Shown: in pieces, positions 8,173 through 15,810 of the stretch
How the letters are laid out: every line of letters begins with the position of its first letter
Numbering within the stretch: the stretch's first letter is position 1
Assembly (NCBI GenBank): GCA_910584525.1
Contig: CAJUAT010000039.1
Location: forward strand, 1-26,776
DNA length: 26,776 bases
Direction: 5' to 3'
From: an uncultured Muribaculaceae bacterium
GTDB lineage: Bacteria; Bacteroidota; Bacteroidia; Bacteroidales; Muribaculaceae
The notes under the pieces: generated by a model
Database searches by the model: none
Told to the model about the DNA's origin: nothing
Seen by the model: only the letters and a program-made list of their open reading frames with translations
Program-made: the position numbers and the translations under genes

Positions 8173-8202
8173 TTTGGCGAGGAATTTGTTATCGTAATAT
8201 AG
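8173..8202 (+). promoter_or_regulatory. Tentative clpP promoter
   Basis: TTTG at 8173-8176 is separated by 18 bp from TAATATAG at 8195-8202, a partial match to TAnnTTTG (TA and final G kept). If used, transcription would start just before or within the hairpin at 8205-8236. The weak -7 match keeps confidence low, and clpP may also be transcribed from the trigger factor promoter. Confidence 0.25.
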
Positions 8203-8204
8203 AC

Positions 8205-8236
8205 TTCGCGGGACACAGGTCGCTGGGTCCCGCGAA
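8205..8236 (+). terminator. Perfect 10-bp hairpin between tig and clpP
   Basis: TTCGCGGGAC (8205-8214) pairs exactly with GTCCCGCGAA (8227-8236) around a 12-base loop. No T-run follows (AATCATTTAG), so it may be a partial terminator, an RNA-stabilising element or part of the clpP leader. It lies 54 bp before the preferred clpP start at 8290 and 12 bp before the alternative ATG at 8248. Confidence 0.55.
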
Positions 8237-8289
8237 ATCATTTAGATATGGAGATCCTAAAAGGAGCGCTCCCCGAAAACAGTGAATAT

Positions 8290-8994
8290 ATGAAGAATGA
8301 TTTTAGGAATTATGCCGTGCACCATCTTGGTATGAGCGGCAACACACTGGACTCATATGCGCGTGCCGTCGACAGGATGGGCGTGACGGCTCCGACAGCC
8401 GACTATATGAATCCTTATATACTTGAGGAGCGTCAGCTCAACGTGACACAGATGGATGTGTTCTCCCGACTGATGATGGACCGCATCATCTTCCTCGGCA
8501 CGCAGGTGACCGACCAGAGCGCCAACATCATCCAGGCGCAGCTCCTCTATCTCGACTCGGTAGACCCCGAGAAGGATATAAGCCTCTACATCAACAGCCC
8601 CGGCGGGTCGGTATATGCCGGTCTGGGCATCTATGACACCATGCAGTATATCAATTCCGACGTGTCGACGATATGTACCGGCATGGCGGCGTCGATGGCT
8701 GCCGTGCTGCTGGTAAGCGGCGAGAAAGGGAAGCGTTACGCGCTGCCTCACAGCCGGGTGATGATCCATCAGCCTATGGGCGGTATCCAGGGACAGGCTT
8801 CCGATATAGAGATCACCGCCAGGGAAATCCTCAAACTCAAGGAAGAGCTCTACCGCATCATCTCCGACCACTCCGGTCAGCCCTTCTCGAAGGTTGAGGC
8901 CGACTCCGACCGCGACTACTGGATGATAGCTCCCGAGGCCAAGGAATATGGCATGATCGACAAAGTGCTCCGTAACCCGTCGAAGAAAGACTGA
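8290..8994 (+). CDS. clpP: ATP-dependent Clp protease proteolytic subunit ClpP
   Basis: A 234-residue serine protease subunit that assembles into the double-heptamer chamber used by ClpX. The catalytic triad is complete: Ser135 in GMAASMA, His160 in MIHQPMGG and Asp209 in DRDYW. The oligomerisation and substrate segments YINSPGGSVYAGLGIYDT and PHSRVMIHQP are normal. I choose the ATG at 8290 because MKNDFRNYAVHHLGM resembles the start of Bacteroides ClpP; an in-frame ATG at 8248 would add 14 residues (MEILKGALPENSEY). It is followed 9 bp later by clpX, so the two are co-transcribed. Confidence 0.95.
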   Translation: MKNDFRNYAVHHLGMSGNTLDSYARAVDRMGVTAPTADYMNPYILEERQLNVTQMDVFSRLMMDRIIFLGTQVTDQSANIIQAQLLYLDSVDPEKDISLYINSPGGSVYAGLGIYDTMQYINSDVSTICTGMAASMAAVLLVSGEKGKRYALPHSRVMIHQPMGGIQGQASDIEITAREILKLKEELYRIISDHSGQPFSKVEADSDRDYWMIAPEAKEYGMIDKVLRNPSKKD

Positions 8995-9003
8995 CAGCAG
9001 GCG

Positions 9004-10263
9004 ATGGCAAAGAAAAACAGTGAGATGCGGTGCATGATGTGCGGCCGCTACGACAGTGCCGACACTCCGGTGGTGGAGGTCGTGCCCGGCTTGAACCTCT
9101 GCACCGACTGCATCGACTTCATAGATACGGCCCGCGATACCGAGCTGGCCAAGCGCAAGAAAAAAAGCAATGCCGGCAAGGGCGCTGAGATAAAGTCTAT
9201 CCCCACTCCTCATGAAATCAAGGAATTCCTTGACCAGTACGTGATAGGGCAGGACGAGGCCAAGAAATACCTGTCGGTGGCGGTCTATAACCATTACAAG
9301 CGCATCAACCAGCCTGAGGCCAAGGATGCCGACGATGTCGACATAGAGAAATCCAATGTGGTGCTTGTGGGTCCCACTGGTACCGGCAAGACGCTTCTCG
9401 CCAAGTCGATAGCGCGTCTCCTCGACGTTCCCTTCACGATAGTCGACGCCACGGTCCTCACCGAGGCCGGCTATGTAGGCGAGGATATAGAGTCGTTGCT
9501 GACACGGTTGCTGCAGAGCTGCGACTACGATGTGGAGAAGGCCGAACGAGGCATCATTTTCATCGACGAGATCGACAAGATAGCCCGCAAGAGCGACAAT
9601 CCGTCGATTACGCGCGATGTCAGCGGCGAAGGCGTGCAGCAAGGTCTGCTCAAACTCCTTGAGGGCACTGTGGCTCTCGTGCCTCCGAATGGCGGACGAA
9701 AGCATCCAGAGCAGAAGATGATTCCCGTGAATACCAAGAACATCCTCTTCATATGCGGAGGAGCCTTCGACGGTATAGAGCGTAAGATTGCCGCGCGTCT
9801 CAACACCCACATAGTAGGTTACGGCCACGATGAGAAGAACAAGAAGCGGCAGCGCGACAATCTGATGCGCTACGTTATGCCCCAGGATTTGAAATCGTTC
9901 GGCATGATTCCCGAAATCATAGGACGACTCCCTATCCTGACAAGTCTTGACCCTCTCGACAAGCCGGCATTGAGGCGAATACTGACCGAACCCAAGAATG
10001 CGATAATCCGCCAGTACGCCAAGCTTATGAAGCTCGACGGCGTGGAGCTGGAGTTTACCGACGACGCGCTCGACACAATCGTGGACAAGGCCGTGGAATA
10101 CAAGCTGGGTGCGCGCGGACTGCGTTCTATTGTGGAGACGGTGATGGTAGACGCCATGTTCGACATCCCATCGCTCAAGGACAAGAAATTCACAGTGGAT
10201 GCCGAATATGTGACCCGTCAGCTCGACAAAGCCCATTTCGGCGAATTGATCCAGAATCAATAG
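9004..10263 (+). CDS. clpX: ATP-dependent Clp protease ATPase subunit ClpX
   Basis: A 419-residue AAA+ unfoldase that delivers substrates to ClpP. The N-terminal zinc-binding domain has Cys10, Cys13, Cys33 and Cys36. Walker A GPTGTGKT is at residues 123-130, the pore-loop GYVGED follows, Walker B IIFIDEID has Asp188-Glu189, and the sensor 2 region GARGLRSI is near the C-terminus. The loop that contacts ClpP, IGF in E. coli ClpX, reads Val-Gly-Tyr here (residues 271-273 in THIVGYG). The start at 9004 gives the canonical zinc-domain position. The gene is tightly linked to clpP and followed by an 18-bp hairpin. Confidence 0.97.
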   Translation: MAKKNSEMRCMMCGRYDSADTPVVEVVPGLNLCTDCIDFIDTARDTELAKRKKKSNAGKGAEIKSIPTPHEIKEFLDQYVIGQDEAKKYLSVAVYNHYKRINQPEAKDADDVDIEKSNVVLVGPTGTGKTLLAKSIARLLDVPFTIVDATVLTEAGYVGEDIESLLTRLLQSCDYDVEKAERGIIFIDEIDKIARKSDNPSITRDVSGEGVQQGLLKLLEGTVALVPPNGGRKHPEQKMIPVNTKNILFICGGAFDGIERKIAARLNTHIVGYGHDEKNKKRQRDNLMRYVMPQDLKSFGMIPEIIGRLPILTSLDPLDKPALRRILTEPKNAIIRQYAKLMKLDGVELEFTDDALDTIVDKAVEYKLGARGLRSIVETVMVDAMFDIPSLKDKKFTVDAEYVTRQLDKAHFGELIQNQ

Positions 10264-10317
10264 ACCTCCCCCGAAATTTTAAGGAATACGCTCTGCATAT
10301 CGGAGCTGATATCATAA

Positions 10318-10359
10318 ATACGGCAAAGGCTACAAAAAAAATTGTGGCCTTTGCCGTAT
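10318..10359 (+). terminator. 18-bp hairpin between clpX and recQ, probable clpX terminator
   Basis: Arm 10318-10335 pairs with 10342-10359 across 18 bp with a single G-U pair, closing a loop of six A. It is one of the most stable hairpins in the window and lies 54 bp after the clpX stop. There is no T-run after it, but its position, ending 4 bp before the recQ -33 element, suggests it insulates recQ from clpX transcription. Confidence 0.6.
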
Positions 10360-10363
10360 ACTG

Positions 10364-10394
10364 TTTGCAGATTGGGGAATTTTTATTAAATTTG
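10364..10394 (+). promoter_or_regulatory. recQ promoter (complete -33/-7 pair)
   Basis: TTTG at 10364-10367 and TAAATTTG at 10387-10394 are separated by 19 bp, an exact match in both boxes and spacing to the Bacteroidetes promoter consensus. This is the best promoter in the window. The predicted leader is about 60 nt before the ATG at 10462. Confidence 0.75.
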
Positions 10395-10461
10395 TAATTG
10401 AAGAAAGAAACCGGAAGGCCCAAGGTCGACAAGACAGGCCGTATCTCCTCAATTACAACGC

Positions 10462-12657
10462 ATGAACAATTACATGGCACCGGCTCAGCGAGCCAAGATA
10501 TACGAGACACTTAAATATTACTTTGGCTTCGACACATTCAAGGATGGTCAGCTGGAAGTGATAGAGAATCTTGTGTCGGGGCATGATGTGTTCGTGTTGA
10601 TGCCCACAGGAGGCGGCAAGTCGTTATGCTACCAGCTGCCGGCACTGATGCTTGAGGGCACGGCAGTGATTATCTCGCCGTTGATAGCGCTGATGAAGAA
10701 TCAGGTCGACGCCATGCGAGGCTATGCCGACCGCGACCGTGTGGCGCATTTCCTCAATTCCTCCCTTACCAAGGGCGCAGCCGAACAGGTCCGCAAGGAT
10801 GTGCGCTCAGGGCGCACGAAGCTACTGTATGTGGCTCCCGAATCGCTCGCCAAAGAGGAAAACATAGAGTTCCTCAAGTCGGTGAAAGTCTCTTTCTTTG
10901 CCGTCGATGAGGCACACTGCATCTCGGAATGGGGGCATGATTTCCGCCCGGAGTACCGCAGGATACGTCCCATGATTTCCGAGATAGGCAACCTGCCGGT
11001 GATAGCCCTTACAGCCACGGCGCCCCCAAAGGTGCAGCACGACGTGCAGAAAAACCTCGGAATACTCGACGCAAAGGTGTTCAAGTCGAGTTTCAACAGA
11101 AAGAATCTCTATTACGAGGTGCGGCCCAAGACCAAAGACATAGACCGCGACATAATAAGATATATAAAGGAGCATCCCGGAGAGTCGGGTATCGTGTACT
11201 GTCTGAGCCGCAAGAAGGTGGAGGAATTTGCGGAGACTCTAAACATCAACGGTATATCGGCGCTGCCCTATCATGCGGGCATGGATACGGGGCAACGGGC
11301 CGCCAACCAGGATGCATTCCTTCAGGAGAAGGTGAAGGTGATAGTGGCCACGATAGCCTTCGGCATGGGTATCGACAAGCCCGACGTAAGGTTTGTGATA
11401 CATTACGACATGCCCAAGAGTCTTGAGGGCTATTATCAGGAGACAGGTCGTGCGGGACGCGACGGCGGCACGGGCAACTGCATCACCTTCTATGGCCGCA
11501 AGGACCTGCAGAAACTTGAGAAGCTCATGCAGAGCAAGTCGGTGCAGGAACAGGAAATAGGTCATCAGCTCCTCAAGGAGACGGCGAGCTATGCAGAGTC
11601 GTCGGTATGCCGCCGGAAGATTCTGCTCCATTATTTCGGCGAAGTCTACGAGGAAGACAATTGCGGGATGTGCGACAACTGTCGGCGGCCTCGCCGCAAG
11701 GTGGAGATGGGTCAGGAGCTGCTGTCGGTTCTTGAGGCGGTGCTTGCCGTGGAACAATGTCATAAGTCGGAATATGTGGTAAACGTGCTGATAGGCCGCG
11801 CCACCGACGAGATAAAACGCAACGGCCATGATTCGCTTGAAGAGTTCGGAGTGCTCGACGATACGGAGGAGAAGCTGGTGGCCACGCTGGTGCATCAGGC
11901 CGTAGTGGCAGGCTATCTCGAGAGAGACCTCGAGAATTACGGTATTCTCAAGCTCACTCCCCAGGCGCGTAAATTCATGGACAAGCCCGGCAAGTTCGAG
12001 ATTGTGGAGGATATAGACTATTCTGAATGCGACGATGAGCTGCCGCAGGGGAAAGGGTGCTCGGCATCCGACATGGAACTCTACGCCATACTCGACCAGC
12101 TCAACAAGGATGTGGCACGCAAACGCGGCGTGGCTCCGTATCTCGTGTTCCGCGAGTCGAGCCTAGAAGCAATGGCCACAACTTATCCCGTCACCAACGA
12201 GGAACTCCTCAACATTCCGGGAGTGGGAGCAGGCAAGGCAGCCAAATTCGGAAAGCCTTTCCTCGACATAATCAAGAAATATGTGGAGGAAAACGAGATT
12301 GAGCGACCCATGGATTTCAGAGTGCGCAGTCTGGCACGCAAGAGCAACACCAAGATTCTTATTATCCAGGCCATCGACAGGCAGGTGGATCTCGATGACC
12401 TTGCCGACAGCCTCGGACTCGATTTCCCCGACTTCATATCCGAACTCGAGACTATCGTGGAAGCCGGAACCAAAATCGATATCAATTATTTCATCAACGA
12501 TATCCTCGATGAGGAGCAGCTTGAAGATATGATCGACTATTTCAAGTCGTGCACGGAGGATAATCCTGAAAAGGCCATAAAGGAACTCGGGTCAGACTAT
12601 GACGAGGACGACATACGCTTGGTAAGGGTGAAATTCATTTCCGACATGGGCAACTAA
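10462..12657 (+). CDS. recQ: ATP-dependent DNA helicase RecQ
   Basis: A 731-residue 3'-to-5' superfamily 2 helicase for recombination and replication repair. Walker A TGGGKS (Lys53) and the DEAH box (residues 149-152, followed by CISEWGHDFRPEY) are intact. The helicase motif VI region YYQETGRAGRDG is present. The RQC zinc cluster is Cys383, Cys401, Cys404 and Cys407. An HRDC domain spans about 534-612 (SDMELYAILDQL through IPGVGAGKAAKFG). About 115 further residues form an acidic, helical C-terminal tail ending near FISDMGN that E. coli RecQ lacks; similar tails occur in Bacteroidetes RecQ. The ATG at 10462 is chosen, with an alternative at 10474 (MAPAQR). It is transcribed from its own promoter. 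Confidence 0.96.
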   Translation: MNNYMAPAQRAKIYETLKYYFGFDTFKDGQLEVIENLVSGHDVFVLMPTGGGKSLCYQLPALMLEGTAVIISPLIALMKNQVDAMRGYADRDRVAHFLNSSLTKGAAEQVRKDVRSGRTKLLYVAPESLAKEENIEFLKSVKVSFFAVDEAHCISEWGHDFRPEYRRIRPMISEIGNLPVIALTATAPPKVQHDVQKNLGILDAKVFKSSFNRKNLYYEVRPKTKDIDRDIIRYIKEHPGESGIVYCLSRKKVEEFAETLNINGISALPYHAGMDTGQRAANQDAFLQEKVKVIVATIAFGMGIDKPDVRFVIHYDMPKSLEGYYQETGRAGRDGGTGNCITFYGRKDLQKLEKLMQSKSVQEQEIGHQLLKETASYAESSVCRRKILLHYFGEVYEEDNCGMCDNCRRPRRKVEMGQELLSVLEAVLAVEQCHKSEYVVNVLIGRATDEIKRNGHDSLEEFGVLDDTEEKLVATLVHQAVVAGYLERDLENYGILKLTPQARKFMDKPGKFEIVEDIDYSECDDELPQGKGCSASDMELYAILDQLNKDVARKRGVAPYLVFRESSLEAMATTYPVTNEELLNIPGVGAGKAAKFGKPFLDIIKKYVEENEIERPMDFRVRSLARKSNTKILIIQAIDRQVDLDDLADSLGLDFPDFISELETIVEAGTKIDINYFINDILDEEQLEDMIDYFKSCTEDNPEKAIKELGSDYDEDDIRLVRVKFISDMGN

Positions 12658-12690
12658 TTTGTAATTGTCGCAGGAATCACAATAATTTTT
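12658..12690 (+). promoter_or_regulatory. Tentative promoter for the first isomerase gene
   Basis: TTTG at 12658-12661 immediately follows the recQ stop and is separated by 21 bp from TAATTTTT at 12683-12690, which matches TAnnTTTG except for the last base. It lies in a 138-bp gap before the ATG at 12796. No hairpin terminator for recQ is evident in this gap. Confidence 0.35.
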
Positions 12691-12795
12691 TTCGGAGAGC
12701 AACGTTTTTAATAAAGTACGGAATATCGGGCGGCAAGAGAGCATATTTCTGTCGTCGGATGGACTCTGTGAATTGAAACAACATCAAAAACGACG

Positions 12796-14730
12796 ATGAA
12801 AAAAGCTATAGCAGGCGGAACATGCCTGATTGCGGTGGCCATGGCTTTCGCCGCTAAGGATCCGGTGATAATGACAGTCAACGGCGTTGACGTCCCCAAG
12901 TCGGAGTTCGAATATCTATATAACAAGAACAGCCAGCAGCAGATCAATCCGCAGACTCTGGAGGAGTATGTGGAGATGTTCAAGCTCTATAAGATGAAGG
13001 TGGCCGACGCCAAGGCCGAGGGACTGGACACGCTGGAATCTTTTCTGAAGGAGACAAGCCAGTACAGGCATGATCTGGCTGCGCCTTACCTTGCCGATTC
13101 AGCATATATCAACAAGCTTGTCGACGAAGCCTATGCCCGTTCGCAGCGAGAGGTGGAGGCAAAGCACATCATGTTCTTCAAGACCCGAGGAGCCGCAGAG
13201 AACGCCGCTATGAAAGCGCGACTCGACAGCCTTCGCGGCGTAATCGTCAACGGCGGAGATTTCGAGGAGCTGGCGCGCCAGTACAGCCAGGACCGCGGCA
13301 GCTCTCAGCGCGGCGGCAACATGGGCTTCATAGTGGCCGGCAATTTCCCTTATGCCTTCGAAGAGGCTGCATGGTCGCTGCCGGAAGGCAAGATTTCCGA
13401 AATCGTGGAAAGCCCCATGGGATATCACCTCCTCAAAGGAGGCCGTAGCCGCGAGGCCCGCGGAAAGGTGAAGGTGTCGCATATCCTCAAACTTACCCAG
13501 GGTAAGGACGAGGCTGGTATAGCTTTGGCAAAAAAGCAGATTGACAGTCTTTACAACGTGGTCAAGGATAATCCCTCGATATTTGCGGAGACTGCTACGC
13601 TCAACTCCGAAGATCCGGGGTCGGCACGCCAGGGCGGCGCTCTTCCTTTCTTCGGCGCCGGCGAGATGGTTGCCGAGTTCGATTCTGTGTCGTTCGCCCT
13701 CAAGGATGGCGAGATCAGCAAGCCTTTCCCCACATCCTACGGTTATCATATCGTTTACCGTCAGGAGTCGCGTCCCCCGTTGACTTACGACATAGTTAAA
13801 CGTCAGACGCTTCCCAAGCTCAACATGGCCGGCGATGTACGTCACCGCATGATACGCGACCATCAGACAGCACGTCTGGCGCCCGCACACAAGGCCAAAC
13901 TTAACGACAATACCGTAAAGGCCATCTACGCATCGGCAGCCACCAACGGTCTCGACTCGGCTTTCTATGCCTCGTGGACTTCCGGAGCCAATTCCCGAAT
14001 GGATATAGCTGTATGCGACGGTAAGAATACGAAGGCCGCCGACTTCATGGCCACTCTCAACAATCACATCATCCCTGATGCCGAGGGTGCCAAGGAAGTG
14101 CTCGACGAGCGACTCGCCGCTTTCTTCAACGAGATAGTGACCACCGCCGAGGAAGCCCGGCTTGAAAAGACCACACCCGAATACCGCAACCTGCTGCGCG
14201 AATATATCGACGGCAGCCTCCTCTATGAGGTAAGCGTGCGCAAAGTGTGGGACAAGGCCGCCAAGGACACCGAGGGTCAGGACGCTTATTTCAAGGCTCA
14301 CCGCAGCGAATACAAATGGGACAAACCTTATGTGAAGGGATTCTTCATACAGACCGTCAACGATTCCGTGGCCGACCTTATCAAGAAGCGTGCGGCACAG
14401 TTGCCGGAAGCCGAGATGGTCAACGCTCTCCGTCAGGAGTTCAGCGGAAACATAGGCGTGGAGAGAGTCCTCGTATCGCAGGGTGCCAACGCCATGGTGG
14501 ATCACGTGGCATTCAACGGCCCCAAGGTGGAAGGACAGACTGCCAAATTCCCCGTATACTTCATGGTCAACGAGCGTATCCTCACCGAACCCGAGGAATA
14601 CAGCGATGTCAAGGGACTCGTGATTACCGACTACCAGAACATGTTCCAGCAGGAATGGGAAAACGAGCTGCGCAAGAAATACCCCGTTACCGTCAATGCC
14701 AAGGTGCTCAAGACAGTAAAGCGTAAGTAA
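12796..14730 (+). CDS. Periplasmic peptidylprolyl isomerase with two parvulin domains (SurA/PpiD-like)
   Basis: A 644-residue exported protein. The signal peptide is about residues 1-20 (MKKAIAG, then a hydrophobic core, cleavage near AFA-AKD). Two PpiC-type rotamase domains follow: about 120-220 (VEAKHIMFF, SQDRGSSQRGGNMGF, SPMGYHLLK) and about 226-325 (VKVSHILKL, SEDPGSARQGGALPFFGAGEM, SYGYHIVYR). The remaining half is helical and lacks a recognised domain; it may be a chaperone body. Proteins of this type act on outer-membrane protein precursors in the periplasm. It is the first of three consecutive isomerase-like genes but is separated from the next by a terminator and a new promoter. The stop codon lies inside a 33-bp tandem duplication. 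Confidence 0.9.
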   Translation: MKKAIAGGTCLIAVAMAFAAKDPVIMTVNGVDVPKSEFEYLYNKNSQQQINPQTLEEYVEMFKLYKMKVADAKAEGLDTLESFLKETSQYRHDLAAPYLADSAYINKLVDEAYARSQREVEAKHIMFFKTRGAAENAAMKARLDSLRGVIVNGGDFEELARQYSQDRGSSQRGGNMGFIVAGNFPYAFEEAAWSLPEGKISEIVESPMGYHLLKGGRSREARGKVKVSHILKLTQGKDEAGIALAKKQIDSLYNVVKDNPSIFAETATLNSEDPGSARQGGALPFFGAGEMVAEFDSVSFALKDGEISKPFPTSYGYHIVYRQESRPPLTYDIVKRQTLPKLNMAGDVRHRMIRDHQTARLAPAHKAKLNDNTVKAIYASAATNGLDSAFYASWTSGANSRMDIAVCDGKNTKAADFMATLNNHIIPDAEGAKEVLDERLAAFFNEIVTTAEEARLEKTTPEYRNLLREYIDGSLLYEVSVRKVWDKAAKDTEGQDAYFKAHRSEYKWDKPYVKGFFIQTVNDSVADLIKKRAAQLPEAEMVNALRQEFSGNIGVERVLVSQGANAMVDHVAFNGPKVEGQTAKFPVYFMVNERILTEPEEYSDVKGLVITDYQNMFQQEWENELRKKYPVTVNAKVLKTVKRK

Positions 14731-14763
14731 GCCAAGGAGCTCAAGACAGTTAAGAGACAGTAA
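14698..14763 (+). repeat. 33-bp tandem duplication spanning the stop codon
   Basis: 14698-14730 (the last 10 codons plus TAA) and 14731-14763 are the same length and differ at 5 of 33 positions. The second copy is in the same frame and also ends in TAA, encoding AKELKTVKRQ against AKVLKTVKRK in the gene. Three of the five differences are synonymous (GTA/GTT and CGT/AGA). Confidence 0.8.
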
Positions 14764-14796
14764 TAGTAATACATACATTTTCATTTTAGTTGCGAG

Positions 14797-14826
14797 GAGG
14801 ATGTCCCACGGTGGGCATCCTCTTTT
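14797..14826 (+). terminator. Rho-independent terminator of the first isomerase gene
   Basis: GAGGATG (14797-14803) pairs with CATCCTC (14816-14822), extended inward by CCCA/TGGG after a one-base bulge and closed by CGG. TTTT follows directly at 14823-14826. This is the most conventional intrinsic terminator on the plus strand and separates this gene from the downstream transcription unit. Confidence 0.75.
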
Positions 14827-14830
14827 GCGA

Positions 14831-14862
14831 TTTCCTAAATCGGTGAAAAAGTGTTATCTTTG
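14831..14862 (+). promoter_or_regulatory. Promoter of the lipoprotein-surA-ostA transcription unit
   Basis: TATCTTTG at 14855-14862 matches the TAnnTTTG -7 box exactly. A TTTC at 14831-14834 lies 20 bp upstream, a near match to the TTTG -33 box. The ATG of the next gene begins only 10 bases after the end of the -7 element, so the transcript would have a leader of about five nucleotides or fewer. Confidence 0.6.
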
Positions 14863-14871
14863 TAGCTTGAT

Positions 14872-15810
14872 ATGGGATATAGTGTCGGAGACATATCGGG
14901 AGCTACACGCAGGGTTGCGGGGATGCTGGCGGCAATAACGATGCTGGCTATGACGGCCGTCAGTTCGTGTGGCGACGGCAAGAAAGAGGAGAGCGGCGAC
15001 ACCATGGTTGTCGCACTGGGCGATTCGGTGCTGAACCTCAGCGAGGTGTTGCAGCAGATACCCCGTGGACTCGAGCCTGCCGACAGCCTGGCGATGTTTC
15101 GCGCAATTGTGGAAACATGGCTGCAAAGGCAGGTGCTGATGTCGGTGGCCGTCAACAATATCCCCGACATGTCGGAAATCGACAGGATGGTTGATAATTA
15201 CCGCACCGACCTCATACTGGGTCGCTATCTCTCGATTCTGGGAGAACGCAACAACCGTCCCGACAACCGCCAGGTAGAGCAGTATTACCGCGCCAACGCC
15301 GATTCGATGATTCTCGAGGAGCCGGTGGTGAAGGGTATATTCCTGAAGGTCAACGAGAAGGATCCCAATATTGACAAGCTGCGTCAATGGATGCGGGAGG
15401 CCGACGAGGAGGCCGTCGACAATCTGGAGGTCACCGGCCTTCGCGAAGCTACCCAGTATGAGTATTTCCAGGACAGGTGGCATGCCTGGCATGAGGTTGC
15501 CGATCTGGTGCCCTACCGATTCTTCGATGCCGACGCCTTCCTGCAGTCGACGAAAGATTTCGAGACATCCTACGGCGGCTCGGTGTACATCATACACATC
15601 GCCGAATATGTGGGGACGGGGGAGAAGATGCCGGCCGATTATGCCAAGGCCAATATCGAGGAGATGATCCGGCGGTCGAATGTGGCGGCGGGGCGGCGCA
15701 AGCTGATCACCGACATATACCGCAGGGAAGTGGACGAAGGTAGGCTGCGAGGCGGCCTCTATGACCCGGAGACCGGAAAACTCCGACAAACGGACAAGAA
15801 AAAAGAATGA
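14872..15810 (+). CDS. Predicted lipoprotein, SurA-N-like / degenerate peptidylprolyl isomerase
   Basis: A 312-residue protein with a lipoprotein signal: Arg13-Arg14, a hydrophobic stretch, then the lipobox AVSSC with Cys33, followed by Gly-Asp-Gly. The body begins like SurA-type proteins (MVVALGDSVLNLSEVLQQIPRG, then long helices). I do not find the conserved parvulin strands or the GYH motif of a working rotamase domain, so a chaperone or adaptor role is more likely than catalysis. Start choice: ATG 14872 supplies the positively charged n-region, whereas ATG 14923 would leave a signal without basic residues. It overlaps the following SurA-like gene by 4 bp (ATGA), so the two products probably work together at the outer face of the periplasm or inner membrane. 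Confidence 0.75.
   Translation: MGYSVGDISGATRRVAGMLAAITMLAMTAVSSCGDGKKEESGDTMVVALGDSVLNLSEVLQQIPRGLEPADSLAMFRAIVETWLQRQVLMSVAVNNIPDMSEIDRMVDNYRTDLILGRYLSILGERNNRPDNRQVEQYYRANADSMILEEPVVKGIFLKVNEKDPNIDKLRQWMREADEEAVDNLEVTGLREATQYEYFQDRWHAWHEVADLVPYRFFDADAFLQSTKDFETSYGGSVYIIHIAEYVGTGEKMPADYAKANIEEMIRRSNVAAGRRKLITDIYRREVDEGRLRGGLYDPETGKLRQTDKKKE

Noticed and set aside
8353..10260. 635-codon open frame antisense to clpP and clpX
   Set aside because: It is a mirror of two strongly supported genes. The codon bias of this genome avoids TTA, CTA and TCA in the sense frame, which leaves one antisense frame open. The translation shows no family motif and is rich in His and Leu, as expected from an antisense reading.
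13099..14784. 561-codon antisense frame over the first isomerase gene
   Set aside because: The sense strand has a signal peptide and two parvulin domains; the antisense translation has none.
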